Positions 26,132-35,346 of a stretch of 64,000 nt of DNA are shown piece after piece. The notes beneath the pieces are model-generated. The model searched no databases. It was not told the DNA's origin and saw nothing but the letters and a program-made list of their open reading frames with translations. This DNA is from Rhodobium orientis (GTDB lineage Bacteria; Pseudomonadota; Alphaproteobacteria; Rhizobiales; Rhodobiaceae): NCBI RefSeq assembly GCF_003258835.1, contig NZ_NPEV01000001.1, forward strand, positions 186,001-250,000, given 5' to 3'. Made by a program: the position numbers and the translations under genes. Numbering within the stretch: the first letter of the stretch is position 1; each line of letters opens with the position of its first letter.

Positions 26132-26936
26132 GGTCCTTCGCCCGGCGCTCGCCTATCTGGTCACCGCCCTCGTGCTCCTGCCGATCGTCTGGATGGTCGG
26201 CACATCGGTGAAGCCGCCGATTGAGTACGTGTCGCCGGTCGTCGACCTGTTGCCCAACGCGCCGACGGGCGAGCACTACCGGCAGCTTATAGACGACGGC
26301 ATCCTCGGCAAGATGCTGAACAGCCTCATCGTTTCCTTCGGAGCGACGTTTCTGGCGCTCTTTGCCGGCTTCCTCGCCGCCTATGCGCTCGTGCGCCTGA
26401 AGCTGCCGAAGAACGCCGACATGGCCTTCCTGCTCTTCGTGCTTTTGATCAAGCTGTCGCCGCCGATCGTCCTTGCCATCCCGCTCTACCAGGTGCTGCG
26501 GACCCTTGGCCTGCTCGATACGCTCGCCGGGCTGGTGCTGGTCTACCAGGTCTATGCGCTGCCGTTCGCCATCTGGATGCTGCTCGGCTTCGTGCGCGAC
26601 GTCCCTGTCGCCTATGAGGAGGCGGCGCTGATGGACGGTGCCTCGCTCTTCCAGCGCATGGTCCATGTCGTCGTGCCGCTGATGACACCGGGGCTGATCG
26701 CCACCGCCGTCTTCGTTCTGATCCTGTGCTGGAACGAGTTCGTCTACGCGCTGCTCTTCATCCAGACGCCATCGAAATTCACCTTGCCGACCTTCATCGC
26801 GACGCTGATCACCGAGGACGAGACGTTCTGGGGCCGGCTGTCGGCCATCGGCTTCATCGCCTCGCTGCCGATCCTCGCCCTCGTCGGCGTGGTCCAGAAG
26901 GGCCTGACGCGGGGCTTTTCCGGCGGGCTGAAGTGA
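26121..26936 (+). CDS. CUT1 sugar ABC permease (UgpE/MalG-like)
   Basis: A 271-residue inner membrane protein with about six helices. The EAA motif is YEEAALMDGASLFQRMVHVVVPLM. LCWNEFVYALLF in the penultimate helix is characteristic of MalG-type subunits. The ATG lies within the end of the upstream permease gene, so the two are translationally linked. The operon ends here, facing the convergent GH94-like gene; the required ATPase must come from elsewhere, possibly the CUT1 ATPase at 42606. Confidence 0.9.
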   Translation: MRGKVLRPALAYLVTALVLLPIVWMVGTSVKPPIEYVSPVVDLLPNAPTGEHYRQLIDDGILGKMLNSLIVSFGATFLALFAGFLAAYALVRLKLPKNADMAFLLFVLLIKLSPPIVLAIPLYQVLRTLGLLDTLAGLVLVYQVYALPFAIWMLLGFVRDVPVAYEEAALMDGASLFQRMVHVVVPLMTPGLIATAVFVLILCWNEFVYALLFIQTPSKFTLPTFIATLITEDETFWGRLSAIGFIASLPILALVGVVQKGLTRGFSGGLK

Positions 26937-26951
26937 CCGCCGGGAGGCGGT
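26936..26951. terminator. Possible bidirectional hairpin between convergent genes
   Basis: ACCGCC and GGCGGT pair over a GGGA loop in the 45-base gap between the converging permease and GH94-like genes. The stem is short and lacks a long T-run. Confidence 0.3.
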
Positions 26952-26981
26952 TGCTATTCGGGTCGAGAAGCAGGTGCCGAC

Positions 26982-29900
26982 CTATCGTAGCGATGAGGTC
27001 CGGTCGATGTGTAGTCCTGCAAGGTCTGGCGGCAGGCAAGGGGCCACGATCTCGCTCCCGAATTCGCGGCGGCTGCCGAGGGCGTGGCGGATCAGCATGT
27101 TGACGAAGAGCCCCGGTCCGCTGGAATAGATGCGCCAGCCGCCGTCGACCGGGATCGTTCCGTCCCGGACCCGCTGCCATTCCTCACGGGCCTGATAGCG
27201 ATCGGCAAAGGCGGCATCGCTGCTGGAGAAATAGGCGTTCCTCTGGCGGAGTGTGGCGTTTGGTACCTCGTCCGTCACCGCGATCGGATTGACGACCGCA
27301 AGGGCGTTCCAGAGGCCGGTACTATCGCCGAGCCCGGCCAGCATCTCCGCATAGCGCAGGTGGGCGTGGACATACATGAGCCCGATCTCGCGGCCGAAAT
27401 AGGACGCAGATTCCGCCCGCCGGAACACCGTCTCGACACCGCCGCGATAGGGAACCGGCCGGTCCATGAGGCGGACGCCGTCGGGGAAGGACAGGCGCTC
27501 GTGCAGCAGGCGCAGGTGTTCACTGACCTCGTCCGGCGTTAGCAGGCCGGCGACCACCGCCTCGGTGATGGAAATGAGGGAGAGGGAGACGCCCGTTGTT
27601 TCATCCGTTGGGTGGAGCAGCAGTTCCGGCGCCGCGCCGCCGGCATCGAAGACCGCGTAGCCGGCGACGATGCCGTCGCGCAGGAGAAATTTGCGGAAGT
27701 CGTCGCGCATCGCCGCGGCCATGGTCTTGCAGTGCTTTGCGGCCTCGGCCTTTCCTGCCTGATGCATGAGTTCTGCATAGCGGCTGAGTTGGCGGGTGAG
27801 CAGGGCGACGGTCCAACTGCTGACCATCCAGTCGCGCTTTGCCGGGTCGACGGGTTGCAGCGAGTCGTTCCAGTCGCCGTTGCCGTATCGGATGAGGTGC
27901 GTGCCGGCAAGGAAACGGCTCTCGACGGTGGCGATCAATCGCGCGGCGTGGTCTTCGACCGTGCTGTGCGCATCGCTCGCCGCGCCGCCGCCCTCGCGGC
28001 GCCAGCCAATGCGTTCGTTAAGGAACGCCAGGTCGCCGGTCTCTTCCAGATAGTCTGAGAGCGCCTTCAGCGGCCAGACGATGACGTCGCCGTGGGCGCC
28101 GGCGTCGCGGATGAAGGAATAGGGCTCCAGCATGAACCATTGCGGCCAGTCGCCCCTGACCTCGTCCTGCTGGGAAAAAACGGTCTTCAGGATCTCTTTA
28201 GCCGGCGCGTCCTGGCGGAGCGTCAGGAGCAGTTCCAGCGGGCCCTGGCAGACGTCGCGTGTCCCCCAGGCGGCGCCGGTATATTGCTCAAGCCCGTGCG
28301 GCGCGGCGACGTGGATGCGGGCGTTGTGGACGAGCCAGGGAAGGGCGGTGTTCATCGCCTCGACGGTGGCGTCGCGGCTGCCGTCGTCGAGGGCGAGATG
28401 CGGTGAGACCGCATCCCAGAAGGCGGTCGTCTCGGCCAGTATCGCTGCATCGTCGACGCCGCTTGCATAGCGCTCGGCGAGCGCCGCGGCCGTGTCTTGC
28501 GACGTCATCGCGCCGACAATGGCGAGGCTGAAGGCGTTGGTGGCACGGGTCTGGACGACGACGGCTTCGCCGGTCCGGCTTCCTTCGCCGTCAAAGAGAA
28601 GTTCGTCGCAGCCGATGGCCTCGACTTCTTCCGGCGTGCTGCTGACGAGGTGGACAACGGCCTCGGGGTAGCGCTCGTCCCAGATCCGGCCCACGGCCGG
28701 CCGGAAGGCGGCGCGCTTTTTCGATCCATCGATCGCGATGCGTCCGCCGCCGTCGAGCTCGCGCTCGCCGAGGACGAGGTGGCCGACGACGAGGAAACGG
28801 CAGGGAGCGCCATCCGAAACCACGCGCAATTGCGCGGCGGCATCGCCGGCGACGGTCATGGAGACGGCGATCGTCCGGTCTCCCAGCCGGTAGATCCAGC
28901 GGCAGTCCTGAAGGCCCATCTCGAACGCTGAGGGCACGGCGAGGTGGCGCCAGCCGTCGCCGGTGTCGACGAGGATCCTGAGGCCATTGGAGCGGATAAT
29001 GTTGTAGGGGTCGCGCGAGACGGAAAAGAGCTTGTGCAGCGAGGTGTTGCCGATGGTGAGCTGGGCGCCGAAGACGCCGTGCATCCAGGCGGTCAGCGAC
29101 AGGGCGTCGTCCTCCGGCATCCAGCTCGTCCCGCTGAGGAGGATGGTGCCGTGCCGGCGGGCCACGAGCCGTTCCTTGTCGCCAAGGACGACATGCCGGT
29201 TCTGATGCCCTTCGGGGACGAAGAACGACAGCATCGTTCCGCCGTCCCGTTCCTCAAGGAAGCGATCCGGATAGCGCTCGGCGATCTCCGCATCGCTCAA
29301 GGGGTCGACCGCAAGGGGCGGGGCTTCCTCGATGACGCTGCGGCGGATTTCCTGGAGGCGGACGTCCTGCGGCTCGAACGCTGCGCTGGCGCGCCGGGCT
29401 TCCTCCACCACGCTGAGGTCGGCGTCGCCGGAGGCTGCCGGATGGTCGGGGCGATAGACGCCGAAGAAGGTCCGGGATGCGGTGGCGCCGGGGGCGATCT
29501 CAAGGGGGGCGGACTGCAGCATCGCGCCGGCGCATTCGCCTTGCAGGCGCACCGACGGCAGGTCCGTTCCGAAAGGGAGGTCGAAGCCGGCGCGGTCGCG
29601 GTGGTCCGGGCCGAGGACCTGCCGGAAGTCGGTGGCAAAGCCGGCGGTGCCGTCGAGGCAGCCATGGGCGAGCCACGGGTGGGCGTCCCATTGGGCTAGG
29701 TTCTGCCGGGTCATGATCACCGGGCCGATGTCCGGGGCTTCCGCGATGTGATGGTCGAGATACTGGCAGGCGAAGGCCTCGTTGTTGGTGAGGAAGCCGC
29801 GGTCGGCGAGGCCCAAATCCTGCATCAGCACGGCATCGCAGCGGATCGGGTTCTTGCCCCCGTTGGTGACGTCGATCCGCCAGAGCCACACCAGGCTTTC

Positions 29901-30236
29901 AGGATGCAGCCAGAGGGTCGTGCGGCACAGGACGCCGTTTTCCTCGCATTGCCAGACGATGCGGTCGCCCTCGCTGCCGACGAGGCCGCGTGCGCCCGAT
30001 CCGGCGATGGGGATGACGGCACCGTCGCCGAGCCTCAGAACGATGCGGCCGAGACCGCCGCCGAGGGGTGAGCCCAGCACCTGGTTGACCATGGTGCGGT
30101 GGTCGCCCGCATCGTGCTCGATGGCAAAGAGCGCGCCGTTCGGGAGCACGGCGGCGCCGAGCCCGGACGGGCTCGTGGCATGCCGCAGCGCAAGGTCCGC
30201 GTCCGAGGGAGTGGTCCGTCTTTCTGTGCCCGTCAT
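26982..30236 (-). CDS. GH94-like glycoside phosphorylase family protein (cellobiose-phosphorylase type)
   Basis: A 1084-residue cytoplasmic protein without a signal peptide. The second half shows the alpha/alpha-barrel of GH94/NdvB-C-terminal enzymes: GTRDVCQGPLELLLTLRQDAP, the general-acid motif YGNGDWNDSLQ (Asp near residue 785), YAEMLAGLGD and YFSSSDAAFADRYQA. The first half has beta-sandwich-like repeats and substrate-shaping segments. Such enzymes split a beta-glucoside with phosphate to give alpha-glucose-1-phosphate. ATG 30236 is preceded by AAGGA. It is the last gene of the DeoR-led operon, 101 bases after the ATPase gene, so it probably acts on the imported glycoside. Specificity cannot be read; hydrolysis rather than phosphorolysis is possible. 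Confidence 0.75.
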   Translation of the reverse strand: MTGTERRTTPSDADLALRHATSPSGLGAAVLPNGALFAIEHDAGDHRTMVNQVLGSPLGGGLGRIVLRLGDGAVIPIAGSGARGLVGSEGDRIVWQCEENGVLCRTTLWLHPESLVWLWRIDVTNGGKNPIRCDAVLMQDLGLADRGFLTNNEAFACQYLDHHIAEAPDIGPVIMTRQNLAQWDAHPWLAHGCLDGTAGFATDFRQVLGPDHRDRAGFDLPFGTDLPSVRLQGECAGAMLQSAPLEIAPGATASRTFFGVYRPDHPAASGDADLSVVEEARRASAAFEPQDVRLQEIRRSVIEEAPPLAVDPLSDAEIAERYPDRFLEERDGGTMLSFFVPEGHQNRHVVLGDKERLVARRHGTILLSGTSWMPEDDALSLTAWMHGVFGAQLTIGNTSLHKLFSVSRDPYNIIRSNGLRILVDTGDGWRHLAVPSAFEMGLQDCRWIYRLGDRTIAVSMTVAGDAAAQLRVVSDGAPCRFLVVGHLVLGERELDGGGRIAIDGSKKRAAFRPAVGRIWDERYPEAVVHLVSSTPEEVEAIGCDELLFDGEGSRTGEAVVVQTRATNAFSLAIVGAMTSQDTAAALAERYASGVDDAAILAETTAFWDAVSPHLALDDGSRDATVEAMNTALPWLVHNARIHVAAPHGLEQYTGAAWGTRDVCQGPLELLLTLRQDAPAKEILKTVFSQQDEVRGDWPQWFMLEPYSFIRDAGAHGDVIVWPLKALSDYLEETGDLAFLNERIGWRREGGGAASDAHSTVEDHAARLIATVESRFLAGTHLIRYGNGDWNDSLQPVDPAKRDWMVSSWTVALLTRQLSRYAELMHQAGKAEAAKHCKTMAAAMRDDFRKFLLRDGIVAGYAVFDAGGAAPELLLHPTDETTGVSLSLISITEAVVAGLLTPDEVSEHLRLLHERLSFPDGVRLMDRPVPYRGGVETVFRRAESASYFGREIGLMYVHAHLRYAEMLAGLGDSTGLWNALAVVNPIAVTDEVPNATLRQRNAYFSSSDAAFADRYQAREEWQRVRDGTIPVDGGWRIYSSGPGLFVNMLIRHALGSRREFGSEIVAPCLPPDLAGLHIDRTSSLR

Positions 30237-30337
30237 TGCCGCCTGTCCTTGGTTGGATCCGGTGAACCTAGGGCGCATTGTTGTCAGATTGAAGGAGCCC
30301 TGCTGCGCGAGGTTACCCAAAGCGAAAGGCCGGAGCC

Positions 30338-31093
30338 TCACGCCTCCTCGATGTCGTCCGCGCCGTCCATGATCATCTTGGCCAGCGCATCGGCCGAGAC
30401 GCCGTCCAGAGACAGGGACGTCACCGCCCGGCCGCCCTTCAGGATCGTCGCGCGGTCGGCGACGGCGATCACGTCGGCCATGTTGTGGCTGATGAGGAGC
30501 ACGGTGGCGCCGCGGTTGCGCAGTTCGTTGATGAGCCGCACCACCTCTTTGGTCTCGCGCACGCCGAGGGCCGCCGTCGGCTCGTCCATGATGATGATCT
30601 CGGCGTTCCAGCGCAGGGCGCGGGCGATGGCGACCGCCTGCCGCTGGCCGCCGGACAGGGCCTCCACGGGCTTGGTCATGTCAGTCATCACCGAGTTCAT
30701 CTTGGCAAGAATCTCCCGCGCGCCGCGCATCATCGCCCGCTTCTGCAGGACCCGGATGCCGGCCAAGCGCACGCTCAGTTCGGAGCCCAGATAGATGTTC
30801 TGGTAGATGGCCATGGCGGGCGCGAGGCCGAGATCCTGGTGGATCGTGGCGATGCCCGCGGCGAGCGCATCCTGGGGGTCGCCGAAGGACACAGGCGTGC
30901 CGCGCACCTCGATGGTTCCGGCGTCCGGCGTCTCGACGCCGGCGATCAGCTTGATGAGCGTCGACTTGCCGGCGCCGTTGTCGCCGCAAATCGCATGCAC
31001 TTCGCCGGCATTGACGGAGAGGTTGGCGCCGCGCAGCGCGGTCACTGCGCCGTACTTCTTGAATGCGCCCGTGACGGAGAGGATCTGGTTCAT
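30338..31093 (-). CDS. CUT2 sugar ABC ATPase, single domain (FrcA-like)
   Basis: A 251-residue ATPase with one nucleotide-binding domain. Walker A GDNGAGKST (37-45), Q-loop IHQDLGLAPAM, signature LSGGQRQAVAIARAL, Walker B IIMDEPTAALG and H-loop ISHNM are complete. Most CUT2 ATPases are duplicated (like the one at 17991); single-domain forms occur in fructose FrcBCA-type systems. It works with the permease and binding protein encoded just upstream. Confidence 0.92.
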   Translation of the reverse strand: MNQILSVTGAFKKYGAVTALRGANLSVNAGEVHAICGDNGAGKSTLIKLIAGVETPDAGTIEVRGTPVSFGDPQDALAAGIATIHQDLGLAPAMAIYQNIYLGSELSVRLAGIRVLQKRAMMRGAREILAKMNSVMTDMTKPVEALSGGQRQAVAIARALRWNAEIIIMDEPTAALGVRETKEVVRLINELRNRGATVLLISHNMADVIAVADRATILKGGRAVTSLSLDGVSADALAKMIMDGADDIEEA

Positions 31094-31102
31094 GGGAATG
31101 AC

Positions 31103-31124
31103 GCGGGCGACCGGGGCCGCCCGC
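31103..31124 (-). terminator. Intercistronic hairpin after the binding-protein gene
   Basis: GCGGGCG and CGCCCGC pair over an 8-base loop in the 42-base gap between the binding-protein stop and ATPase start. It is short and has no T-run. Confidence 0.35.
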
Positions 31125-31135
31125 CTGTCCGTTGT

Positions 31136-32077
31136 CTAGTCGAGGTACTTGTCGACGTTGGCCGCATCGACCAGTTCGGCGTCCATGAAGAGGTAGGGGC
31201 CGGAGGTGATGCTCGCCTTGTCGGCGCCGTCGATGGCGATCTTCTGCATGGCATCGACCGCGGCCGCGCCCATCTTCTCGAACGGAATGGCGACGGTCGC
31301 CATCAGCATGGAGTCCGGGTCCTTGATGCGCCGGTAGGTCTCCGCGCCGCCGTCGATGGAGACGAGGACCACGTCGCCCTTGTTCATGCCCTGCTCCTTC
31401 AGGAGGTCGTCGATGATGAAAGCCTGGCCGTCGAAGGAGGCCCAGATGCCTTTGAAGTTGCCGGCGTTCTGCAGGATGAGCGCGCTCATGCCGCTGCGCA
31501 CGTCCTCGCGCCAGCTCTTGGTGCGGGCCATGGAGTGGGTGCCGACGACCTCGACGCCGGTGTTCTCCGACAGCACGACGTCGAGCATCTTGCCGCGCAC
31601 GCGGGTGCCGACATTGGACTCAAAGCGCTGGGTGAGGATCGGACCCTGGTAGCCGATCTGGCCGAGCAGGTAGAGCGCGGCCGAGGCGCCGACGGCGTAT
31701 TCGTTGACCTGCACGTCCATCAGGGCGTGGGGGCTGGCGCCGCTCATGACGGTGATCAGCGGAATGCCGGCTTCCTTGACGGCGGCCATCTGGGCGTCGA
31801 ACTCCACGGGCTTGGACATCGCCAGGATGATGCCGTCGACGCCGCGCTGGACGAGGTTCTCGATCTGCTCGGCGTGGGTCGGCAAGGTGCCGTTGGAGTT
31901 GAGGACGGTGACGTCCCAGCCCTTTTCCTTAGCGGCGGCCTCAACGGCGTTCGCGACCCGGGCGTGGGTCTCCGACGACATCTGGAAGGCGACGACGCCG
32001 ATCTCGAAGGCGTTGGCGGCGGCGGAATGGGCGAGCAGCGCCGCTGCGGCGGCAAGCCCGATGAGGGTTTTCTTCAT
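31136..32077 (-). CDS. Periplasmic sugar-binding protein (type I, ribose/fructose-like)
   Basis: A 313-residue receptor with a Sec signal (LIGLAAAAALLAHSAAANA). Features of the type I sugar-binding fold are IGVVAFQMSSETHARVANAV, VDGIILAMSKPVEFDAQMA, IPLITVMSGA and GDVVLVSIDGGAETYRRI. It lies between permease and ATPase genes in an frc-like importer. The ligand may be the substrate of the two kinases or of the GH94-like enzyme in the same operon. Confidence 0.88.
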   Translation of the reverse strand: MKKTLIGLAAAAALLAHSAAANAFEIGVVAFQMSSETHARVANAVEAAAKEKGWDVTVLNSNGTLPTHAEQIENLVQRGVDGIILAMSKPVEFDAQMAAVKEAGIPLITVMSGASPHALMDVQVNEYAVGASAALYLLGQIGYQGPILTQRFESNVGTRVRGKMLDVVLSENTGVEVVGTHSMARTKSWREDVRSGMSALILQNAGNFKGIWASFDGQAFIIDDLLKEQGMNKGDVVLVSIDGGAETYRRIKDPDSMLMATVAIPFEKMGAAAVDAMQKIAIDGADKASITSGPYLFMDAELVDAANVDKYLD

Positions 32078-32100
32078 CTGGTTTCTCCTTCTGGAATTTA

Positions 32101-33048
32101 TCAGACCGAGAACGCGGCCTTTTTGAGCACGCTGGCCGACACGCCGACCGAGCCGATGACGATGACACCGAGCATGATGTCCTGCAGGTAATAGGGGGCG
32201 CCGAACAGCACGAGGCCGTTGGCGAGGATGGCGAGGATCAGGGCGCCGACGAAGCTGCCGGCGATGTTCGGCCGGCCGGGGTCGAACATGGTCATGCCGA
32301 GGAGAACGGCGGCGATGGCGTTGAGGAGGAAATCCCCGGCCATCTGCGGCGCCGCCGAGCTCAGGTTTGCGACCAGAAGCACGGCGGCGGCGCCGGCGGC
32401 CGCGCCGGAAAGGGTGAGCCCGAGGAGCTTCATGCGCTTGGTCGCGATGCCGGCGCGGTGGGCCGCGCCTTCCGCCTCGCCGGTCGCCTGCATGTGGACG
32501 CCGAGGGGCGTCAGGCGGGTGACGAACCAGGAGATGGCGACAATCGCGAACATGATGATGATGAGGAACGGAATGCCGAGGACCTTGCCGCGGGCGAGCG
32601 CGAGGAAACTCGCATCCCAGCGGCCGACGAAGGCGACGCCGCCGGTGACCATGAAGGCGGTGCCGGTGGCGATCGATGCCGTGCCGAGGGTGGCGATCAG
32701 CGAGGGCACCTTGATCGCGGTCACGAGAAGCCCGTTCAGGAGGCCGCCGATGGTGCCGACGGCAAGGCCGGCGGCGACGGCGATCAGCCAGGACGTGTCG
32801 GAATGCAGGAGCCAGCCGACCATCACGGCGGCAAGACTGGCGATACTGGCAAAGGACAGGTCGAGCTCCGACGTCAGCAGCGCGAAGGTGAAGCCGCAGG
32901 CGAAGATCGCCAGAAAGCTCGCCTGCTTCAGCACGGTCAGAAGGTTGGCCGGCGAGGCGAAATTGCGCGCGAAGAGGAGGAAGACGACGAACAGGGCGAG
33001 GCCGGAAAGGGCGGTGCCGTATTTGGCGACGAGCTGCTTCATCGGCAC
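32101..33048 (-). CDS. CUT2 sugar ABC permease
   Basis: A 315-residue membrane protein with about nine hydrophobic segments. TSELDLSFASIASLAAVMVG corresponds to the GGIDLSVG block of ribose permeases, and AIAAVLLGMTMFDPGRPNIAGSFVGALI to the conserved loop near the end. It precedes the binding-protein gene by 23 bases. Only one permease is encoded in this importer, so a homodimer is expected. Confidence 0.9.
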   Translation of the reverse strand: MPMKQLVAKYGTALSGLALFVVFLLFARNFASPANLLTVLKQASFLAIFACGFTFALLTSELDLSFASIASLAAVMVGWLLHSDTSWLIAVAAGLAVGTIGGLLNGLLVTAIKVPSLIATLGTASIATGTAFMVTGGVAFVGRWDASFLALARGKVLGIPFLIIIMFAIVAISWFVTRLTPLGVHMQATGEAEGAAHRAGIATKRMKLLGLTLSGAAAGAAAVLLVANLSSAAPQMAGDFLLNAIAAVLLGMTMFDPGRPNIAGSFVGALILAILANGLVLFGAPYYLQDIMLGVIVIGSVGVSASVLKKAAFSV

Positions 33049-33096
33049 GGCCTCTTGCTCATGAAGGCGACGGGGGAGGGTATCATCGGGTGGATA

Positions 33097-34584
33097 TCAC
33101 GTGGGCTGGCTGCGCGCGAGGGCGGCGAGCTTGCGGGAGATGGTCGATACCGTGTCGAAGCTCTCAAGGAAGAGTTCGTATAGCAAATTCATGCGCTCGC
33201 GACGATCGGGCCGGGGTTCGATGCGGACGGTCTTGTGGGCAAGGGACGTCGCGGCGTCGGCGAGACTGACCGCTTGGCCGCTCGCGACCCGCGCAAGGGC
33301 AAGGCAGCCCATCAGGCCGGCCTCGGGGTCCTCTGAGACGATGACCACCGGACGGTCCAGCATGTCGGCCCGGATCTGCGGCCATTCCGGCACCCTGGCG
33401 CCGCCGCCGGCGAGGAACACCTGTTCCGCCTGGATTCCAGCCGCGCTTTCCGCGAGGTCGAGGGTCCGCCTGTTCACCATCGCAATGCCTTCCATGGCCG
33501 CGCGCACCATATCGCCGCGCCCGTGTTCCGAGGATAGGCCATAAAACGCCGCGGAGAGGTTTTCGTCCCAGAACGGTACCCGCTCGCCGAACAGGAAGGG
33601 GTGGAAGAGGAGAGGGCGGGGAGCGGGCGGTTCGGCCAGGAGGGTCGCAATGGCGTCATCCGTATTTCCGTTCTTGGGCCCGAAGCGGTCGAGCAGCCAG
33701 TCAAGCACGTTGGCGCCGTTGAGGCCGGGCCCGCCGATGTGCCAGATGTCGCCCCAGTCGAGGGTGATGAGGCCCTCGGCGCTTGCCGGGCGGTCGGTCA
33801 TCAGGCCGAAGACCTCGCTCGAGCCGGAGATGCAATAGGCGCTGCCGGGGCGCATGGCGCCGATGCCGGCGACCGCCGACCAGGTGTCGTGCGACCCGCA
33901 ATAGACGTCGGCGCCGGCAAGGCGGCCGAGGGCGCCGGGCAATCCCTCCCGAACGGTGCCGACCCGATCCCAGGGCTGGCCGATGGGGGGCAGCATGTCC
34001 GGCAGACCGAGTGCTGCAGCGAGCGAGGCGGGGCCGCCCTGAAAGGATGCGATCAGCCGGGCCTCGGAGATGTGGTCGGTCATCGTCTTTCCGGTGAGGC
34101 GGAAGTTGAGATAGTCCTTGGGTTCCAGGACGACCTTCAGCCGCGCGGCGGCCTGCGGTTCGTGCTCTTTCAGCCAGGCGAGCCTTGCAGCTGGGTGATA
34201 GGCGTTGAGGTTTTTCGCCTCTGGGATGCGGGAGGAGTCGAGCTTTGCTTTGGCTTCGAGGGCCACCCGCTCGGCGCGCCGGTCGCGAAAGCCGATGGCT
34301 GGCCGGATCGCGTTTCCGGCTTCGTCCAGAAAGACCTGGGTGCGGGTCATGCCGCAGATGGCGATGGCGCCAGTGTCGGCAAGTGCCGTTCCGGCGGTAG
34401 CGGCTATCTCGGTAACGGCCGCTTGCAGCAGGCACCACCATTCCTCCGCGTCCTGCTCCGACGACGCATCGTCGGGCTGGGAAAACGCCGCCGGGAGGCG
34501 CGCGCTCGCCAGAATGCGGTCCGTTCCATCATAGAGCCGCGCCTTCAGGGCCGATCCGCCGAGATCGATTGCCAGTACGTTCAA
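33097..34584 (-). CDS. FGGY-family carbohydrate kinase (second of two)
   Basis: A sugar kinase of about 495 residues that should phosphorylate a sugar or polyol with ATP. The phosphate 1 loop VLAIDLGGSALKARLYDG lies at the N-terminus; AICGMTRTQVFLDEAGNAIRPAIGFRDRRA and the C-terminal VFLAGGGARVPEWPQIRADML are FGGY features. The start is uncertain: TTG 34584 puts the family start where expected, while GTGs at 34638 and 34689 would add an arginine-rich extension. It follows the HAD phosphatase gene and precedes the permease gene. Confidence 0.85.
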   Translation of the reverse strand: MNVLAIDLGGSALKARLYDGTDRILASARLPAAFSQPDDASSEQDAEEWWCLLQAAVTEIAATAGTALADTGAIAICGMTRTQVFLDEAGNAIRPAIGFRDRRAERVALEAKAKLDSSRIPEAKNLNAYHPAARLAWLKEHEPQAAARLKVVLEPKDYLNFRLTGKTMTDHISEARLIASFQGGPASLAAALGLPDMLPPIGQPWDRVGTVREGLPGALGRLAGADVYCGSHDTWSAVAGIGAMRPGSAYCISGSSEVFGLMTDRPASAEGLITLDWGDIWHIGGPGLNGANVLDWLLDRFGPKNGNTDDAIATLLAEPPAPRPLLFHPFLFGERVPFWDENLSAAFYGLSSEHGRGDMVRAAMEGIAMVNRRTLDLAESAAGIQAEQVFLAGGGARVPEWPQIRADMLDRPVVIVSEDPEAGLMGCLALARVASGQAVSLADAATSLAHKTVRIEPRPDRRERMNLLYELFLESFDTVSTISRKLAALARSQPT

Positions 34585-34710
34585 TGGACTTGCGCTTTCG
34601 AAACCTTGCCGGCGGTGCCGCCGAGCGTGAGGTCTCACATATCCCCAACGGATGCGCGTGTTCAACAAGTCAGACGTTGCTGAGGACACTCCGGCTGCGA
34701 GGCGGAAATG

Positions 34711-35346
34711 TCAGCTCGCGGTAACAAGGCCGATGACTTCGTCCAGCGTCTTGATCGTGCGGTCGGCAGCGCCGACATCGACCGGGGAGGCGGCAAAGCC
34801 GACGGAGACGACGCCGGCCGCGCGCGCCGAAGCGATGCCCGACGGGCTGTCCTCGATGGAGAGCACTTCGCCAGGGGCAAGGCCGAGGCGCTCCGCCACC
34901 ATGCGATAGGGGGCGGGATCGGGCTTGCCGGCGGGCACGTCGTCGAGCGACAGGGAGAACCGCATCAGGTCGGCGACGCCGAGGGTTTTCAGGTTGGTGT
35001 CGACGACGACGCGGTTGGAGTTGGAGACGGCGACCTGCGGAATGTCACGCTCGGCGAGCGCGCGCACCGTCTCGGCCGCGCCGGGGATCGGCTTGAGGCT
35101 GTCGGCGTTGCGCTGGTAGTGCTCGTTGAGGACGATGATCCAGCGCTCCCGGGAAAGGCTCCAGGGATAGCGATCCTTCAGCGCCTCCCAGACGCCGTAG
35201 AGATCGACGCCGACGAAGCGGTCGTCGGGCAGGTCGGAGATGTCGACGCCGTAGTCCGCGCAGGTGGCGAGCAGCGCGCGAAGGTGCAGCGGTTCGCTGT
35301 CGACGAGGGTCCCGTCGACGTCCCAGGCAACGGCGCGGATGGTCAT
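34711..35346 (-). CDS. HAD-superfamily hydrolase (beta-phosphoglucomutase/sugar phosphatase-like)
   Basis: A 211-residue subfamily IA HAD enzyme with a helical cap. Motif I is WDVDGTLVDSEPLH (nucleophile Asp and +2 Asp), motif II is VAVSNSNR, motif III Lys is in VPAGKPDPAPY and motif IV is SIEDSPSGIASARAAG. Members dephosphorylate sugar phosphates or interconvert hexose-1- and 6-phosphates. Its ATG overlaps the kinase stop (ATGA). In an operon with a putative glycoside phosphorylase, a mutase-like role is attractive; a 2-deoxyhexose-6-phosphatase role is equally possible. Confidence 0.87.
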   Translation of the reverse strand: MTIRAVAWDVDGTLVDSEPLHLRALLATCADYGVDISDLPDDRFVGVDLYGVWEALKDRYPWSLSRERWIIVLNEHYQRNADSLKPIPGAAETVRALAERDIPQVAVSNSNRVVVDTNLKTLGVADLMRFSLSLDDVPAGKPDPAPYRMVAERLGLAPGEVLSIEDSPSGIASARAAGVVSVGFAASPVDVGAADRTIKTLDEVIGLVTAS

